Source of the DNA: Bacteroidota bacterium
Lineage (GTDB): Bacteria > Bacteroidota > Bacteroidia > 2-12-FULL-35-15
Reading direction: 5' to 3'
NCBI GenBank assembly: GCA_016707685.1
Contig: JADJHE010000012.1
Coordinates: 66,138 to 130,137 of the forward strand
Length of the DNA: 64,000 nt
In this document: piece after piece, positions 1-9,231 of the stretch
How the letters are laid out: each line of letters starts with the position of its first letter
Numbering within the stretch: the first letter of the stretch is position 1
Translations under genes and position numbers: made by a program
Notes under the pieces: generated by a model
What the model saw: the letters and a program-made list of their open reading frames with translations, nothing else
Told to the model about the DNA's origin: nothing
The model's database searches: none

Positions 1-953
1 CCAAAATCAAACAAACTGTTTTTAATTTGGAATTGAATTTTTTTCCTATAATCATCAATATTATCCAGGTAATACTTTTCTCTATTTTTATCATACTTAA
101 TTTGAGTTCGACTATCTAAAGGCATTAAATACCATTTATGATTTTCAGATGTTAAAGCCCAATTTGCTAAACTATCCTTATCATGATTTGCTTCCCAATA
201 ATAATAACAAATACCTGCACTTGCAGTTCCATATTGATCCGTTCCATCACTGTAATCAATTAACTGTGCACCTAATCTGTTATCTATCTTCCCATCTTTA
301 ATTGCTTTATCTATCATTGAGCTAAAATTTACACTTTGAAACTTGGCTCCATGTGCATTATGAAAAATTAAAATAAAAAATATTGGATGCGCTAAATCAT
401 TACTATCATTACCAATAATTTTTTCGGAAGGAAATCCATTACTATTAATCAAATTAACTAATGCAATAGCATTTTTATTGTCAATTTTTTTTATAGTGTC
501 CGCATAAGTTGTGTACCTATCATCATACTTCCTAAATGACTGATCTCTATTTACCATAACATTTAACGTATCGCGGTAACCCTTATTAATTTTGGGTACA
601 ATAACCGTCAATCGTTCTAACGAATCAATTGTCTTTACATTTATTTTTTTTACTTCAATTAAGAACTTTTTTGAAACACCTCTTTCACGAAGAATTTTGT
701 AATAATCATGATTGGGTTTACCTAATAACCATGAACAAACAAAAGCATTATAAACATCATGGGTAAAAGGCCCTTCCAAAAAATTAAAAGATTGAGAATA
801 TAACTTAAGCGCCTCTTTGTAATTATTGTTACAAATCTCTTTTTCCGCTTTATTTGTAAATTGATAATAAATAGTAGGATTGCTTTTTTGAGCCAAAATT
901 GTACCATTGGAAAACAATAGGAAAAGCCACAAATATTTTTGATAAAAAATCAT
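1..953 (-). CDS. Secreted DUF6624-like protein, C-terminus outside window
   Basis: I translated this frame by hand: it is open from an ATG at 953 to the window edge without a stop (317 codons). The first 22 residues form a signal peptide (MIFYQKYLWLFLLF... ending ILAQ), so the protein is exported. The middle holds a DQSFRKYDD stretch, then GFPSEKIIG, HPIFFILIFHNA and a DQYGT segment. That order (DQ..R, G.P....G, a His/Asn-rich helix, QYGT) resembles the DUF6624 family of Bacteroidota, which has no known function. It lies 15 nt behind the pabB stop on the same strand and may share its transcript. The family call is from memory of the pattern; the coding call is strong. Confidence 0.7.
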   Translation of the reverse strand, partial: MIFYQKYLWLFLLFSNGTILAQKSNPTIYYQFTNKAEKEICNNNYKEALKLYSQSFNFLEGPFTHDVYNAFVCSWLLGKPNHDYYKILRERGVSKKFLIEVKKINVKTIDSLERLTVIVPKINKGYRDTLNVMVNRDQSFRKYDDRYTTYADTIKKIDNKNAIALVNLINSNGFPSEKIIGNDSNDLAHPIFFILIFHNAHGAKFQSVNFSSMIDKAIKDGKIDNRLGAQLIDYSDGTDQYGTASAGICYYYWEANHDKDSLANWALTSENHKWYLMPLDSRTQIKYDKNREKYYLDNIDDYRKKIQFQIKNSLFDF

Positions 954-968
954 ACTATAAAATTTAAA

Positions 969-2273
969 TTATTCTATCTTCAAGACCTCAAACATCGCTT
1001 TTGCTTTCAACATACATTCATCGTATTCACTTTCAGGATCCGCTTTTGCAGTAATGGCACTACCAACCATGAAAGACAGAAAGGATGTTTCCGAATTGTA
1101 TATGATGCTACGAATAACGACATTAAAATCAAAATCGCTATTGGGCTGAATATAACCTACGGAGCCAGAATACAAACCTCGCTTTGTAGATTCAAACTTT
1201 TCAATCAGCTTCATTGCACTCACTTTGGGAGCACCCGTCATGGAGCCCATCGGAAATGTTGCCTTAATTATATCTGTAAACGAAGTATCTTTTTTAAATT
1301 CACAGCTAACAGTAGAAATAAGTTGGTGTACTTGCTTGAAGGAATATACACCGAACAACTCATCCACTTTCACCGAACCTCGCGTTGCCAGTTTCGACAA
1401 ATCATTGCGAACCAAGTCGACAATCATTACATTTTCATTTTGTTCCTTTGGATTATTACGCAAGTCATTTTTAATTTGCTCATCTTCTATCTGATTCTCT
1501 GAACGCTTTGCTGTTCCTTTAATTGGTTGAGAAATCAATTGATTCCCATCTCTTTTAATATAACGTTCTGGACTTGCAGAAATTAAATAGTGGTTATTGA
1601 ATTTGCAAAAAGAAGTAAAAGGTGCAGCTGAAATTTTGTTTAGTTTTTCGTAAATCAAAACAGGATCAACATTAGCTTTTTCTGCGAAAAACTCCTGACA
1701 AAAATTTACTTCATAAATATCACCTAATTGAATATGATTCTTTAATTCCTTAACCGCATTTAAATAACTGCTTTTTTCGATTCGTGGAATAATTTCAAAA
1801 GGTTCACTGGTTCGTTCTTCTTCAGTACTGGCTTGAAATAATTCAGTTCTTAATTTTTGTAAATCGTTCTCATTCACACATTCATCATCGTACTGAATTA
1901 CAATCTCGTTTTCATTCACTTCCAACACAAACTTTGGTTCAAAAAAATGAAGGACAGGAATGTTCAATCCATCATTATTTTGGGACCTTAAATTTTCTAT
2001 TTCATTTTTTAAATCATAGCTCAAATAGCCAAACAACCAACTTGCTTTTTGATTAATAAATAGCTGTAATTCCGTCAATGCGTTTCCTGCTTCCAATACA
2101 ACGAGCTCTCGAACCGAACCAATAGCAATCAATTGCGCATAATGTATCTGTTGGGAGCTATTGAATTTTTTATTTGAATCGAAAACACATAAAGTTTCAT
2201 ATGCCTCGCTTATTGCTTCTATGTTGAGATTGAACCCTTCTTGTTGGTATGAAATAATTGTTTTTTGAAGCAT
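969..2273 (-). CDS. pabB: Aminodeoxychorismate synthase component I
   Basis: PabB converts chorismate plus ammonia (supplied by PabA) to 4-amino-4-deoxychorismate for folate synthesis in the cytoplasm. The chorismate-binding fold fills the C-terminal 270 residues: SASPER, then PIKGT, an ENVMIVDLVRNDL block, FPMGSMTGAPK and the final SAITAKADPESEYDE. The lysine in PIKGT is the PabB signature; anthranilate synthase TrpE has an alanine or other residue there. Length (434 aa) is normal for a stand-alone PabB. I start at ATG 2273, because the TTG six bases upstream lies inside a TATCTTTG promoter box. No pabA is visible nearby. Confidence 0.9.
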   Translation of the reverse strand: MLQKTIISYQQEGFNLNIEAISEAYETLCVFDSNKKFNSSQQIHYAQLIAIGSVRELVVLEAGNALTELQLFINQKASWLFGYLSYDLKNEIENLRSQNNDGLNIPVLHFFEPKFVLEVNENEIVIQYDDECVNENDLQKLRTELFQASTEEERTSEPFEIIPRIEKSSYLNAVKELKNHIQLGDIYEVNFCQEFFAEKANVDPVLIYEKLNKISAAPFTSFCKFNNHYLISASPERYIKRDGNQLISQPIKGTAKRSENQIEDEQIKNDLRNNPKEQNENVMIVDLVRNDLSKLATRGSVKVDELFGVYSFKQVHQLISTVSCEFKKDTSFTDIIKATFPMGSMTGAPKVSAMKLIEKFESTKRGLYSGSVGYIQPNSDFDFNVVIRSIIYNSETSFLSFMVGSAITAKADPESEYDECMLKAKAMFEVLKIE

Positions 2274-2276
2274 GCA

Positions 2277-2284
2277 CAAAGATA
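2277..2284 (-). promoter_or_regulatory. -7 box of the pabB promoter (TATCTTTG)
   Basis: On the minus strand the sequence reads TATCTTTG, a perfect TAnnTTTG, ending 3 nt before the ATG of pabB. Transcription would begin at or next to the start codon, so the mRNA is predicted to be leaderless. Confidence 0.5.
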
Positions 2285-2472
2285 GTTTTCTATTTCAAAT
2301 GACTGAAAATTGAATTTTTAGCTCGCTAACCAAACTTGTTAAGATTGGGTAAGCCTCCCACCAGCTTTTTTAGTAGGCAAAAAACGGTAAAACAATACTA
2401 TTTATTAACCATTCAGAGCAAACACTGTTTTAAAATTGACTAAAAAGTGTTCAAAAACAAAAGTTTTCAACA

Positions 2473-2501
2473 AAAGTGGTAGAAAGTGGTAAAAAGTGGT
2501 A
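2473..2501 (+). promoter_or_regulatory. MraZ operator: three AAAGTGGTA boxes
   Basis: Three identical AAAGTGGTA repeats begin at 2473, 2483 and 2493, exactly 10 bp (one helical turn) apart, 40 bp before mraZ. Their spacing and AAAGTGG core match the MraZ-binding repeats described upstream of mraZ in other bacteria (for example Mycoplasma). MraZ would bind here and autoregulate the division cluster. Confidence 0.8.
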
Positions 2502-2511
2502 AAAATTTCGT

Positions 2512-2520
2512 TATTTTTAC
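2512..2520 (+). promoter_or_regulatory. Possible -7 box of the dcw promoter
   Basis: TATTTTTAC is a near match to TAnnTTTG, 11 bp after the last MraZ box and 21 bp before the mraZ ATG. There is no TTTG at the -33 position; the MraZ boxes occupy that place. Confidence 0.4.
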
Positions 2521-2540
2521 GGCTTATAAGGAAAATCAAT

Positions 2541-3008
2541 ATGAACAGCCTGTTTGGAGTATATGAATGCAATGCTGATGCGAAAGGTCGCGTGATGCTT
2601 CCTGTTGCATTCAAAAAGCAGCTCACCAATACACTTGATGGTGGATTTGTGATGAAGCGAAGCATTTTCAGCAAATCGCTGGAGCTGTATCCAATGGCAA
2701 CATGGAATGAAATGGTGAAGGAGGTAAACAAGCTGAACAAGTTTGTGAAGAAAAATGTAGAGTTCATTCGAATGTTCAACTACGGTGTAGTACCAGTAGA
2801 ATTAGACAGTACAGGACGATTATTAATCTCTAAAGATTTAATGTCGTTTGCTGGAATAAATAAAAATGTGGTGATGGCAGCAGCTGGTGATCGAATTGAA
2901 ATATGGGATAAAAACGCCTATGAAAAATTCATCAACGAAGGCACTGTTGATTTTGAAAAACTTGCTGAAGATGTAATGGGTGGAATTAATCCAACACCAA
3001 GCGAGTAA
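2541..3008 (+). CDS. mraZ: Transcriptional regulator MraZ
   Basis: MraZ is the DNA-binding regulator of the division and cell-wall cluster. It forms a ring of AbrB-like domains that contacts the tandem GTGG boxes just upstream. The protein opens with NSLFGVYECNADAKGRVMLP, the first SpoVT/AbrB repeat; the second is VELDSTGRLLISKDLMSFAGI with a conserved DxxGR. At 155 aa the length is right. The frame is open further upstream, but the ATG at 2541 gives the family N-terminus and leaves the operator outside the gene. Its stop overlaps the rsmH start by one base (TAATG), so translation is coupled. Confidence 0.95.
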   Translation: MNSLFGVYECNADAKGRVMLPVAFKKQLTNTLDGGFVMKRSIFSKSLELYPMATWNEMVKEVNKLNKFVKKNVEFIRMFNYGVVPVELDSTGRLLISKDLMSFAGINKNVVMAAAGDRIEIWDKNAYEKFINEGTVDFEKLAEDVMGGINPTPSE

Positions 3009-3904
3009 TGGAATATCACAACCCCGTTCTTTTAAAAGAGTGTATTGATGGCTTAAACATCAATCCAGAAGGAATTTATGTAGATGTGACTTTTGGTGGT
3101 GGTGGACATTCAAGAGAAATTTTGAAACACTTAACTACAGGTAAGTTATATGCATTTGATCAGGATGATGATGCAGTAAAAAATAAAATTGATGATCCTC
3201 GATTCGTTTTGATAAAACAAAACTTTCGCTACCTCAAAAATTTTTTAAAGCTCTACAATGCTTTGCCAATTGATGGATTGCTAGCCGACTTAGGTGTATC
3301 CTCTCATCAGTTTGATGAAGCTGAACGAGGTTTCTCTATCCGCTTTGATGCTAAGTTGGACATGCGTATGGATCAAAATGGAAAGGTTACAGCTGCTGAT
3401 GTTTTAAATACTTATAGTGAAGAAGATTTGAAACGCATATTTAGAATATATGGTGAAGTGGATAATGCTGGCTATTTAGCTTCTATCATTTTTCATTCAA
3501 GAAAAACAAAAGCTATTGAAACAGTTAACGATTTAAAAGTAACAATTACTAAATGTGTTAAACGTGGAAAAGAAAATCAGTATTACGCACAAGTTTTTCA
3601 AGCCTTAAGGATTGAAGTAAATAAAGAGCTAGAAGTATTAGAGGAACTGTTAACACAAAGTTTAGAAGTATTAAAACCAAATGGACGATTGGTAGTAATG
3701 TCATATCATTCATTGGAAGACCGATTGGTGAAAAATTTTATGCGTAGTGGGAAATTTGAAGGGGAAGTGGAAAAAGATTTTTTCGGAAATCAATTAACGC
3801 CATTCAAACAAATTACAAGAAAACCAATTGTTCCAACAACTGAAGAATTAGAATCAAATACACGATCAAGAAGTGCAAAATTAAGAGTAGCAGAAAAAAA
3901 GTAG
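3008..3904 (+). CDS. rsmH: 16S rRNA m4C1402 methyltransferase RsmH (MraW)
   Basis: RsmH methylates N4 of C1402 in the decoding centre of 16S rRNA using S-adenosylmethionine. The SAM-binding motif is VDVTFGGGGHS (residues 25-35), followed by an acidic AFDQDDDA loop. GLLADLGVSSHQFD and the late VVMSYHSLEDR block are hallmarks of the family. The length of 298 aa is normal. It sits second in the cluster, right after mraZ, as in most bacteria. Confidence 0.96.
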   Translation: MEYHNPVLLKECIDGLNINPEGIYVDVTFGGGGHSREILKHLTTGKLYAFDQDDDAVKNKIDDPRFVLIKQNFRYLKNFLKLYNALPIDGLLADLGVSSHQFDEAERGFSIRFDAKLDMRMDQNGKVTAADVLNTYSEEDLKRIFRIYGEVDNAGYLASIIFHSRKTKAIETVNDLKVTITKCVKRGKENQYYAQVFQALRIEVNKELEVLEELLTQSLEVLKPNGRLVVMSYHSLEDRLVKNFMRSGKFEGEVEKDFFGNQLTPFKQITRKPIVPTTEELESNTRSRSAKLRVAEKK

Positions 3905-3937
3905 TTGACAAGAAATTGTCAACGGTATAAAGATAAA

Positions 3938-4354
3938 ATGGGAAACAAATTTAAAGAACAAGCAAAACCAGAAGAGCCTAAAAAGGCGGAAAAGCCTATA
4001 AAGGAAAATAAGGTAGTGCGTTCTGTGGCAAATGTTGTAAGTGGAAGCTTCCTTTCAAAAGAAGTAACTATTAAAAACTTACCATTCATTTTCTTCCTAT
4101 CCTTTTTGGCAATCGGCTACATCGCAAACGGATATTATGCAGATGATCAAATTAGGAAAGTTAACAAATTGTCGAACGAGATAAAAGAATTAAGAACACA
4201 ATACATTGTAGTAAAAGATTCATTGGTAATTAAGAGCAAACAAACTGAAGTTGCAAAAGCATTGGCTTCAAAAAGTTCAGGGATAAAGGAAAGCGTTGTT
4301 CCCCCTAAAAAAATAATAGTAAAAACAGTTAAACCAACCTCAAAAAAAGATTAA
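3938..4354 (+). CDS. ftsL: FtsL-like division protein (Bacteroidota type)
   Basis: This is a small bitopic protein of the divisome, expected to form a periplasmic coiled-coil complex with FtsQ/DivIC-type partners and to activate FtsW-FtsI. From the ATG at 3938 it has 138 residues: a Lys/Glu-rich cytoplasmic tail (1-46), one membrane helix (about 47-66) and a heptad-rich segment (68-110), then a basic end. Sequence conservation in FtsL is poor, so the call depends mainly on topology and on the place between rsmH and ftsI. A TTG at 3905 is also in frame but gives a less likely start. Confidence 0.75.
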   Translation: MGNKFKEQAKPEEPKKAEKPIKENKVVRSVANVVSGSFLSKEVTIKNLPFIFFLSFLAIGYIANGYYADDQIRKVNKLSNEIKELRTQYIVVKDSLVIKSKQTEVAKALASKSSGIKESVVPPKKIIVKTVKPTSKKD

Positions 4355-4358
4355 GTAA

Positions 4359-6478
4359 TTGGAAGTTAAAAAAGACATACTGTGGCGTGTATATCTCATA
4401 TATTTTTTTATATGCCTCTTTGGTGTCGCTATTATTTCCAAAGTATTTATCATCCAATTTTCTGAAGGAGATGAGTGGAGAGCTAAAGCTCAAAGCCTTT
4501 CTACGAAACTATTTGACATAGAAGCTGTTCGTGGAAACATCTACGATGCAAATGGAAGTTTACTAGCAACCTCTTTACCATACTATGAAATAGCAATGGA
4601 TGTAAACACTTCCGCTATTACAGATGAAATTTTTTATGACAATGTAGATTCATTAGCACTTCAATTGTCTGAATTGTTTGGAGATAAATCACAAAAGGAA
4701 TACAAGAAACTTCTTACACGTGCTCGCAAATCGGGTGATCGTTACGTGGTCCTACAACGTGGTGTATCGTATACGGAATTGCAAAAAGTAAAAAAATTAC
4801 CCATCATCCGAAAAGGAAGAAACAGAGGTGGATTTACTTATTTGCAAACTAACAAGCGCGAACGTCCATTTCAATTCTTGGCTGCTCGTACAATTGGAAA
4901 ATACAATGAAGAAGGAACAGGAAAATCGTATGGATTAGAAGTAGCATACAATGAATATTTAGAGGGTATCCGTGGACAACGTTTGATGCAAAAAATTGCT
5001 GGTGGTGTATGGCGCCCAATTAATGATGAAAATGAAATTGAACCACAAGATGGCTCTGATGTAGTTTCTACTATTGATATCAATGTACAAGATGTGGCAG
5101 AAAATTCATTGTTAAAATGTTTGAGACAACATGGTGCCGACCATGGCTCTTTGATTTTAATGGAAATTAAAACAGGTGAAATTAAAGCCATCGCCAACCT
5201 AAAAAGAAGTAATAAAGACACATCTGTTTATTTAGAAAGCTTGAATTATGCAGTTGGACAAGCTACCGTACCAGGTTCAACATTTAAACTAGCATCGCTG
5301 GTTGCGGTAATGGAAGATTACAATGTAAGTCTAAATGAAATTATTGATATCGGAAATGGTGAGTGTGAATATTATGGTAAAAAGGTAAGAGATTCTCATC
5401 CTCCAAAAGAAAGTAGAATTACAGTTCAACGTGTATTTGAAGAATCATCAAATGTAGGGGTAACAAAAATTATTACGCGTTACTATGCAAAGATCCTCAA
5501 AAATACATTGACCACTTGTATAAAATGAATTTGGGAAAACCTTTAGGAATAAGTCTACCAGGAGAAGCTGAACCTTATATCAAAAACACCAAAGACAAAA
5601 CATGGTCGAAGATTTCGTTACCATGGATTAGCTATGGTTATGAAAGTAGAATTACGCCACTGCAAATTTTAACCTTCTACAGTGCTATTGCAAATGATGG
5701 AAAAATGATGCGACCAATGTTTGTAAAAGAGGTTCGCAAACGTGGAAAAACAACAAAAATATTTGAGCCTGAAATTATTAACCCAGCAATTTGTTCGCCT
5801 GCTACCATAAAAAAAGCAAAACAAATGATGGAAGGTGTTGTAACAAATGGTACAGCAAAAAGCTTAAAAGCTGCCGACTATCAAATTGCGGGTAAAACAG
5901 GAACTGCTCAAATGGGAATGGTAAAAGGCAAAATGACGTATCAAGCATCGTTTGTGGGATATTTTCCGGCTGACAATCCAAAATATTCTTGCATCGTAGT
6001 AATTAGTGCACCTAGTGGAGATGCTTATTATGGTGGTGCTGTGGCTGGTCCAGTATTTAAAGATGTTGCTGATAAAGTTTATTCTACAAGCTTAGAAATA
6101 CACAAAGAAATAAATTCGTATCAGCCACAATTTGCAAAAAAATCGCCTGCTACAAAAAATGGAAATCAGGATGATGTTGCAATGGTTTTAAAAACATTAA
6201 AAGTTAAAAACTACAGTAATAATTCAAAAGCGGAATGGGTAAATGCTAGTACTAGTGATTCAACTAGCATTAGTCTAAGCGCTAAAGATCCAGATGATTC
6301 ATTAAAAAGAGGATTGATACCAAATGTAATTGGCATGTCGGCTAAAGATGCATTGTACTTATTAGAAAACAATGGTATACGAGTAAAATTAGTTGGCAGT
6401 GGAAGTGTATCTAAACAATCACTTCAGGCAGGAGAAATGTTTAGTAAAGGAACATTAATAACACTTGAATTGATTTAA
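4359..6478 (+). CDS. ftsI: Peptidoglycan transpeptidase FtsI (PBP3) with PASTA domain, frameshifted as read
   Basis: FtsI cross-links septal peptidoglycan in the periplasm. A TTG start gives an N-terminal membrane helix (about residues 9-30), then the PBP dimerisation domain. The active-site block is GSTFKLAS, the second motif is SSN, and the third is KTGTA; a single PASTA domain ends the protein (IPNVIGMSAKDALYLLENNGI). The frame breaks near 5489-5492: reading GCAAAG as GCAAAAG joins YYAK to DPQKY and gives a 706-aa protein, a usual length. All catalytic motifs are present, so a one-base consensus error is more likely than a dead essential gene. Confidence 0.88.
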
Positions 6479-6482
6479 GAAT

Positions 6483-7946
6483 ATGAAATTATTAAAAGAC
6501 ATATTATATAAAGCAGGAATTATTGAAGTAATTGGTTCGACCAACATTGCAATAACGGCTTTGAGTTTTGATTCACGCAAAATAGAAAAAGACAGTTTAT
6601 TTATTGCAATAAAAGGAACATTAAGTGATGGACACAAATACATCGATGATACCATAAACAAAGGTGCAATCGCTATTTTGTGTGAAGAACTTCCTGAAAC
6701 AATAAATGATAAAGTTACCTATATAAAAGTAAAAGATACAAGTGCTGCATTGGGAATAATTGCTGGTAATTTTTATGATAATCCATCTGAAAAAATAAAA
6801 CTAGTAGGAATAACGGGGACTAATGGAAAAACAACAACCGTAACACTTCTATTTAGTTTATTCAAAAAACTAGGATACAAAGTAGGTTTATTATCAACTG
6901 TTAAAAATCAAATTAACAATGATATTATTCCTGCAACACATACAACACCTGATGCGATTCAATTAAACGCGTTGTTGCGTCAAATGATTGAAAAAGGCTG
7001 TACACATTGCTTTATGGAAGTAAGTTCACATGCAGTGGTTCAAAACAGAATTGCAGGAATTCATTTTTCAGGAGCGGTATTTACAAACATTACCCATGAT
7101 CATTTAGACTATCATAAAACATTTGATGAATACATCAAAGCAAAAAAGAAATTTTTTGATGCCTTAGGTAGTGATGCATTTGCATTAACAAATAAAGATG
7201 ATGTAAATGGCCAAATCATGTTGCAAAATACGAAGGCATTAAAACGCAGCTATTCTCTTCGTTCAATGGCCGATTTCAAATGCAAGGTAGTCGAAAATCA
7301 ATTTAGTGGATTGTTACTGAATATCGACAATCAAGAAGTGTGGAGCAAATTAATTGGAAGTTTCAATGCATACAACTTATTAGCAGTATACGCAACAGCT
7401 CTATTATTAAAAGAAGACAAAACAAATGTACTTACAACATTAAGCACATTGAGTTCTGTAGAAGGAAGATTTCAATACATCAGAAATAACAATGGCGTGG
7501 TTGGAATAGTTGATTATGCACATACACCTGATGCTTTGCAAAATGTATTAAAAACGATTGCAGATATACGTACTGGAAACGAACAAGTAATTACAGTGGT
7601 GGGTTGTGGTGGAGATAGAGATTCGGCTAAACGTCCAATTATGGCAAAAATTGCGGGTGATTTAAGCACAAAAGTGATTCTTACTTCTGATAATCCTAGA
7701 AGCGAAGAACCGGAAGCAATATTAAAAGAAATGCAAACGGGTGTTGATGCTGTAAATTTTAAAAAGACCATTTCTATTACCGACAGAAGTGAAGCAATAA
7801 AGATGGCATGTTCCATTGCAAACGATGGCGACATTATTCTAATTGCAGGAAAAGGACATGAAAAATACCAAGAAATAAAAGGAGTAAAACATCCATTTGA
7901 TGACATGGAAATTTTACAAGAGAATTTAAAATTATTTGAAAAATAA
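6483..7946 (+). CDS. murE: UDP-MurNAc-L-Ala-D-Glu ligase MurE (meso-diaminopimelate type)
   Basis: MurE adds the third residue of the peptidoglycan stem peptide in the cytoplasm with ATP. The P-loop is GITGTNGKTTT (residues 109-119). FMEVSSHAV and the FTNITHDHLDYH stretch belong to the central Mur ligase domain. DNPRSEEP at 403-410 is the substrate signature that selects meso-diaminopimelate; lysine-adding enzymes differ there. Length 487 aa is normal. It starts 4 nt after ftsI. Confidence 0.96.
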   Translation: MKLLKDILYKAGIIEVIGSTNIAITALSFDSRKIEKDSLFIAIKGTLSDGHKYIDDTINKGAIAILCEELPETINDKVTYIKVKDTSAALGIIAGNFYDNPSEKIKLVGITGTNGKTTTVTLLFSLFKKLGYKVGLLSTVKNQINNDIIPATHTTPDAIQLNALLRQMIEKGCTHCFMEVSSHAVVQNRIAGIHFSGAVFTNITHDHLDYHKTFDEYIKAKKKFFDALGSDAFALTNKDDVNGQIMLQNTKALKRSYSLRSMADFKCKVVENQFSGLLLNIDNQEVWSKLIGSFNAYNLLAVYATALLLKEDKTNVLTTLSTLSSVEGRFQYIRNNNGVVGIVDYAHTPDALQNVLKTIADIRTGNEQVITVVGCGGDRDSAKRPIMAKIAGDLSTKVILTSDNPRSEEPEAILKEMQTGVDAVNFKKTISITDRSEAIKMACSIANDGDIILIAGKGHEKYQEIKGVKHPFDDMEILQENLKLFEK

Positions 7947-7961
7947 AAAACGAACGAACAC

Positions 7962-9230
7962 ATGTTTTACTACTTATTTGATTTTTTAGACAAGCAATTT
8001 GATTTTCCAGGAGCTGGAGTATTCCAATACATCTCCTTTAGAGCGGCTATGGCTTTAATCGTTTCGTTATTGATTTCATTGGTTTTTGGAAAACGTATCA
8101 TTAATCTTCTACATAAAAAACAAGTTGGTGAAACAGTTCGTGATTTAGGATTGCAAGGACAATTAGAGAAAAAAGGAACACCTACCATGGGTGGATTAAT
8201 CATTCTTGCAGCCATTGTAGTACCAACATTATTATTTGCAAAGCTTCACAATGTATACATCCTATTAATGCTTATTTCTACGGTATGGTTGGGTGCAATC
8301 GGATTTCTAGATGATTACATCAAAGTATTTAAAAAGAACAAAGAAGGATTAGCTGGAAAGTTTAAAGTATTGGGACAAGTTGGAATTGGACTTATCGTAG
8401 GTATTACACTTTATTTCAATGATGGTGTTGTTGTAAAAGAAAAAATATTTACAAGCGGACAAAGTGCTTATTCAAATGATGTAATGAATGATTCGGGAAG
8501 CACACCTCAAATGCCAGTATATGCAAAACAGGAAACTAAGTCTATGAAAACGACTATTCCGTTTGTAAAAAACAATGAGTTTGATTATTCATCATTACTC
8601 TCATTCTTAGGTGATGGCTACGAAAAATGGGCTTGGCTAATTTTCATTCCGTTTGTAATCCTCATTGTAACTGCAGTATCCAATGGAGCAAACATTACCG
8701 ATGGTATAGATGGACTCGCAACGGGCACATCCGCAATCATCGGTGTTACACTTGGAATCCTTGCATACGTTTCGGGTAATACTGTTTTCGCTGATTACTT
8801 AAATATTATGTACATCCCTAACTCGGGTGAGCTAGTAATTTTCATTGCAGCATTCGTAGGAGGTTGTGTAGGATTTTTATGGTACAACTCCTTCCCTGCT
8901 CAAGTATTTATGGGTGATACCGGAAGTTTAGCATTGGGAGGAATCATTGCTGTATTTGCTATTGCTATTCGTAAAGAATTATTGATTCCAATATTATGTG
9001 GTGTATTTCTAGTAGAAAATTTATCCGTAATGATGCAAGTAGCTTATTTCAAACGCATGAAGAAAAAGCATGGGATAGAATTCGCAAGAGCTAACAGATT
9101 ATTTAAAATGGCTCCATTGCATCATCACTATCAAAAATTAGGATTCCATGAATCAAAGATTGTTTCGCGCTTTTGGATTATTGGAATCATGCTAGCAGTA
9201 CTAACAATCGTAACATTAAAATTACGATAA
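7962..9230 (+). CDS. mraY: Phospho-N-acetylmuramoyl-pentapeptide transferase MraY
   Basis: MraY makes lipid I by moving phospho-MurNAc-pentapeptide to undecaprenyl phosphate in the inner membrane. It is a polytopic protein of 422 aa. GTPTMGGL, the Asp pair in GFLDDYIK, the NGANITDGIDGLATG loop and FMGDTGSLALGG are the catalytic and Mg-binding segments. MAPLHHHYQKLG near the end is the family histidine motif. A roughly 50-residue hydrophilic insert in the middle, before FDYSSLLSFLGDGYEKW, makes it longer than the E. coli enzyme; such inserts are usual in Bacteroidota. Confidence 0.96.
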   Translation: MFYYLFDFLDKQFDFPGAGVFQYISFRAAMALIVSLLISLVFGKRIINLLHKKQVGETVRDLGLQGQLEKKGTPTMGGLIILAAIVVPTLLFAKLHNVYILLMLISTVWLGAIGFLDDYIKVFKKNKEGLAGKFKVLGQVGIGLIVGITLYFNDGVVVKEKIFTSGQSAYSNDVMNDSGSTPQMPVYAKQETKSMKTTIPFVKNNEFDYSSLLSFLGDGYEKWAWLIFIPFVILIVTAVSNGANITDGIDGLATGTSAIIGVTLGILAYVSGNTVFADYLNIMYIPNSGELVIFIAAFVGGCVGFLWYNSFPAQVFMGDTGSLALGGIIAVFAIAIRKELLIPILCGVFLVENLSVMMQVAYFKRMKKKHGIEFARANRLFKMAPLHHHYQKLGFHESKIVSRFWIIGIMLAVLTIVTLKLR

Positions 9231-9231
9231 G

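Noticed and set aside
939..1502. Plus-strand reading frame opposite pabB
   Set aside because: It is the antisense of a strongly conserved gene and has no domain or start signal of its own.
5485..5530. Programmed frameshifting in ftsI or murC
   Set aside because: Neither site has a recognised slippery heptamer with a downstream structure, and the shifts fall in ordinary A-runs like those in unrelated genes.
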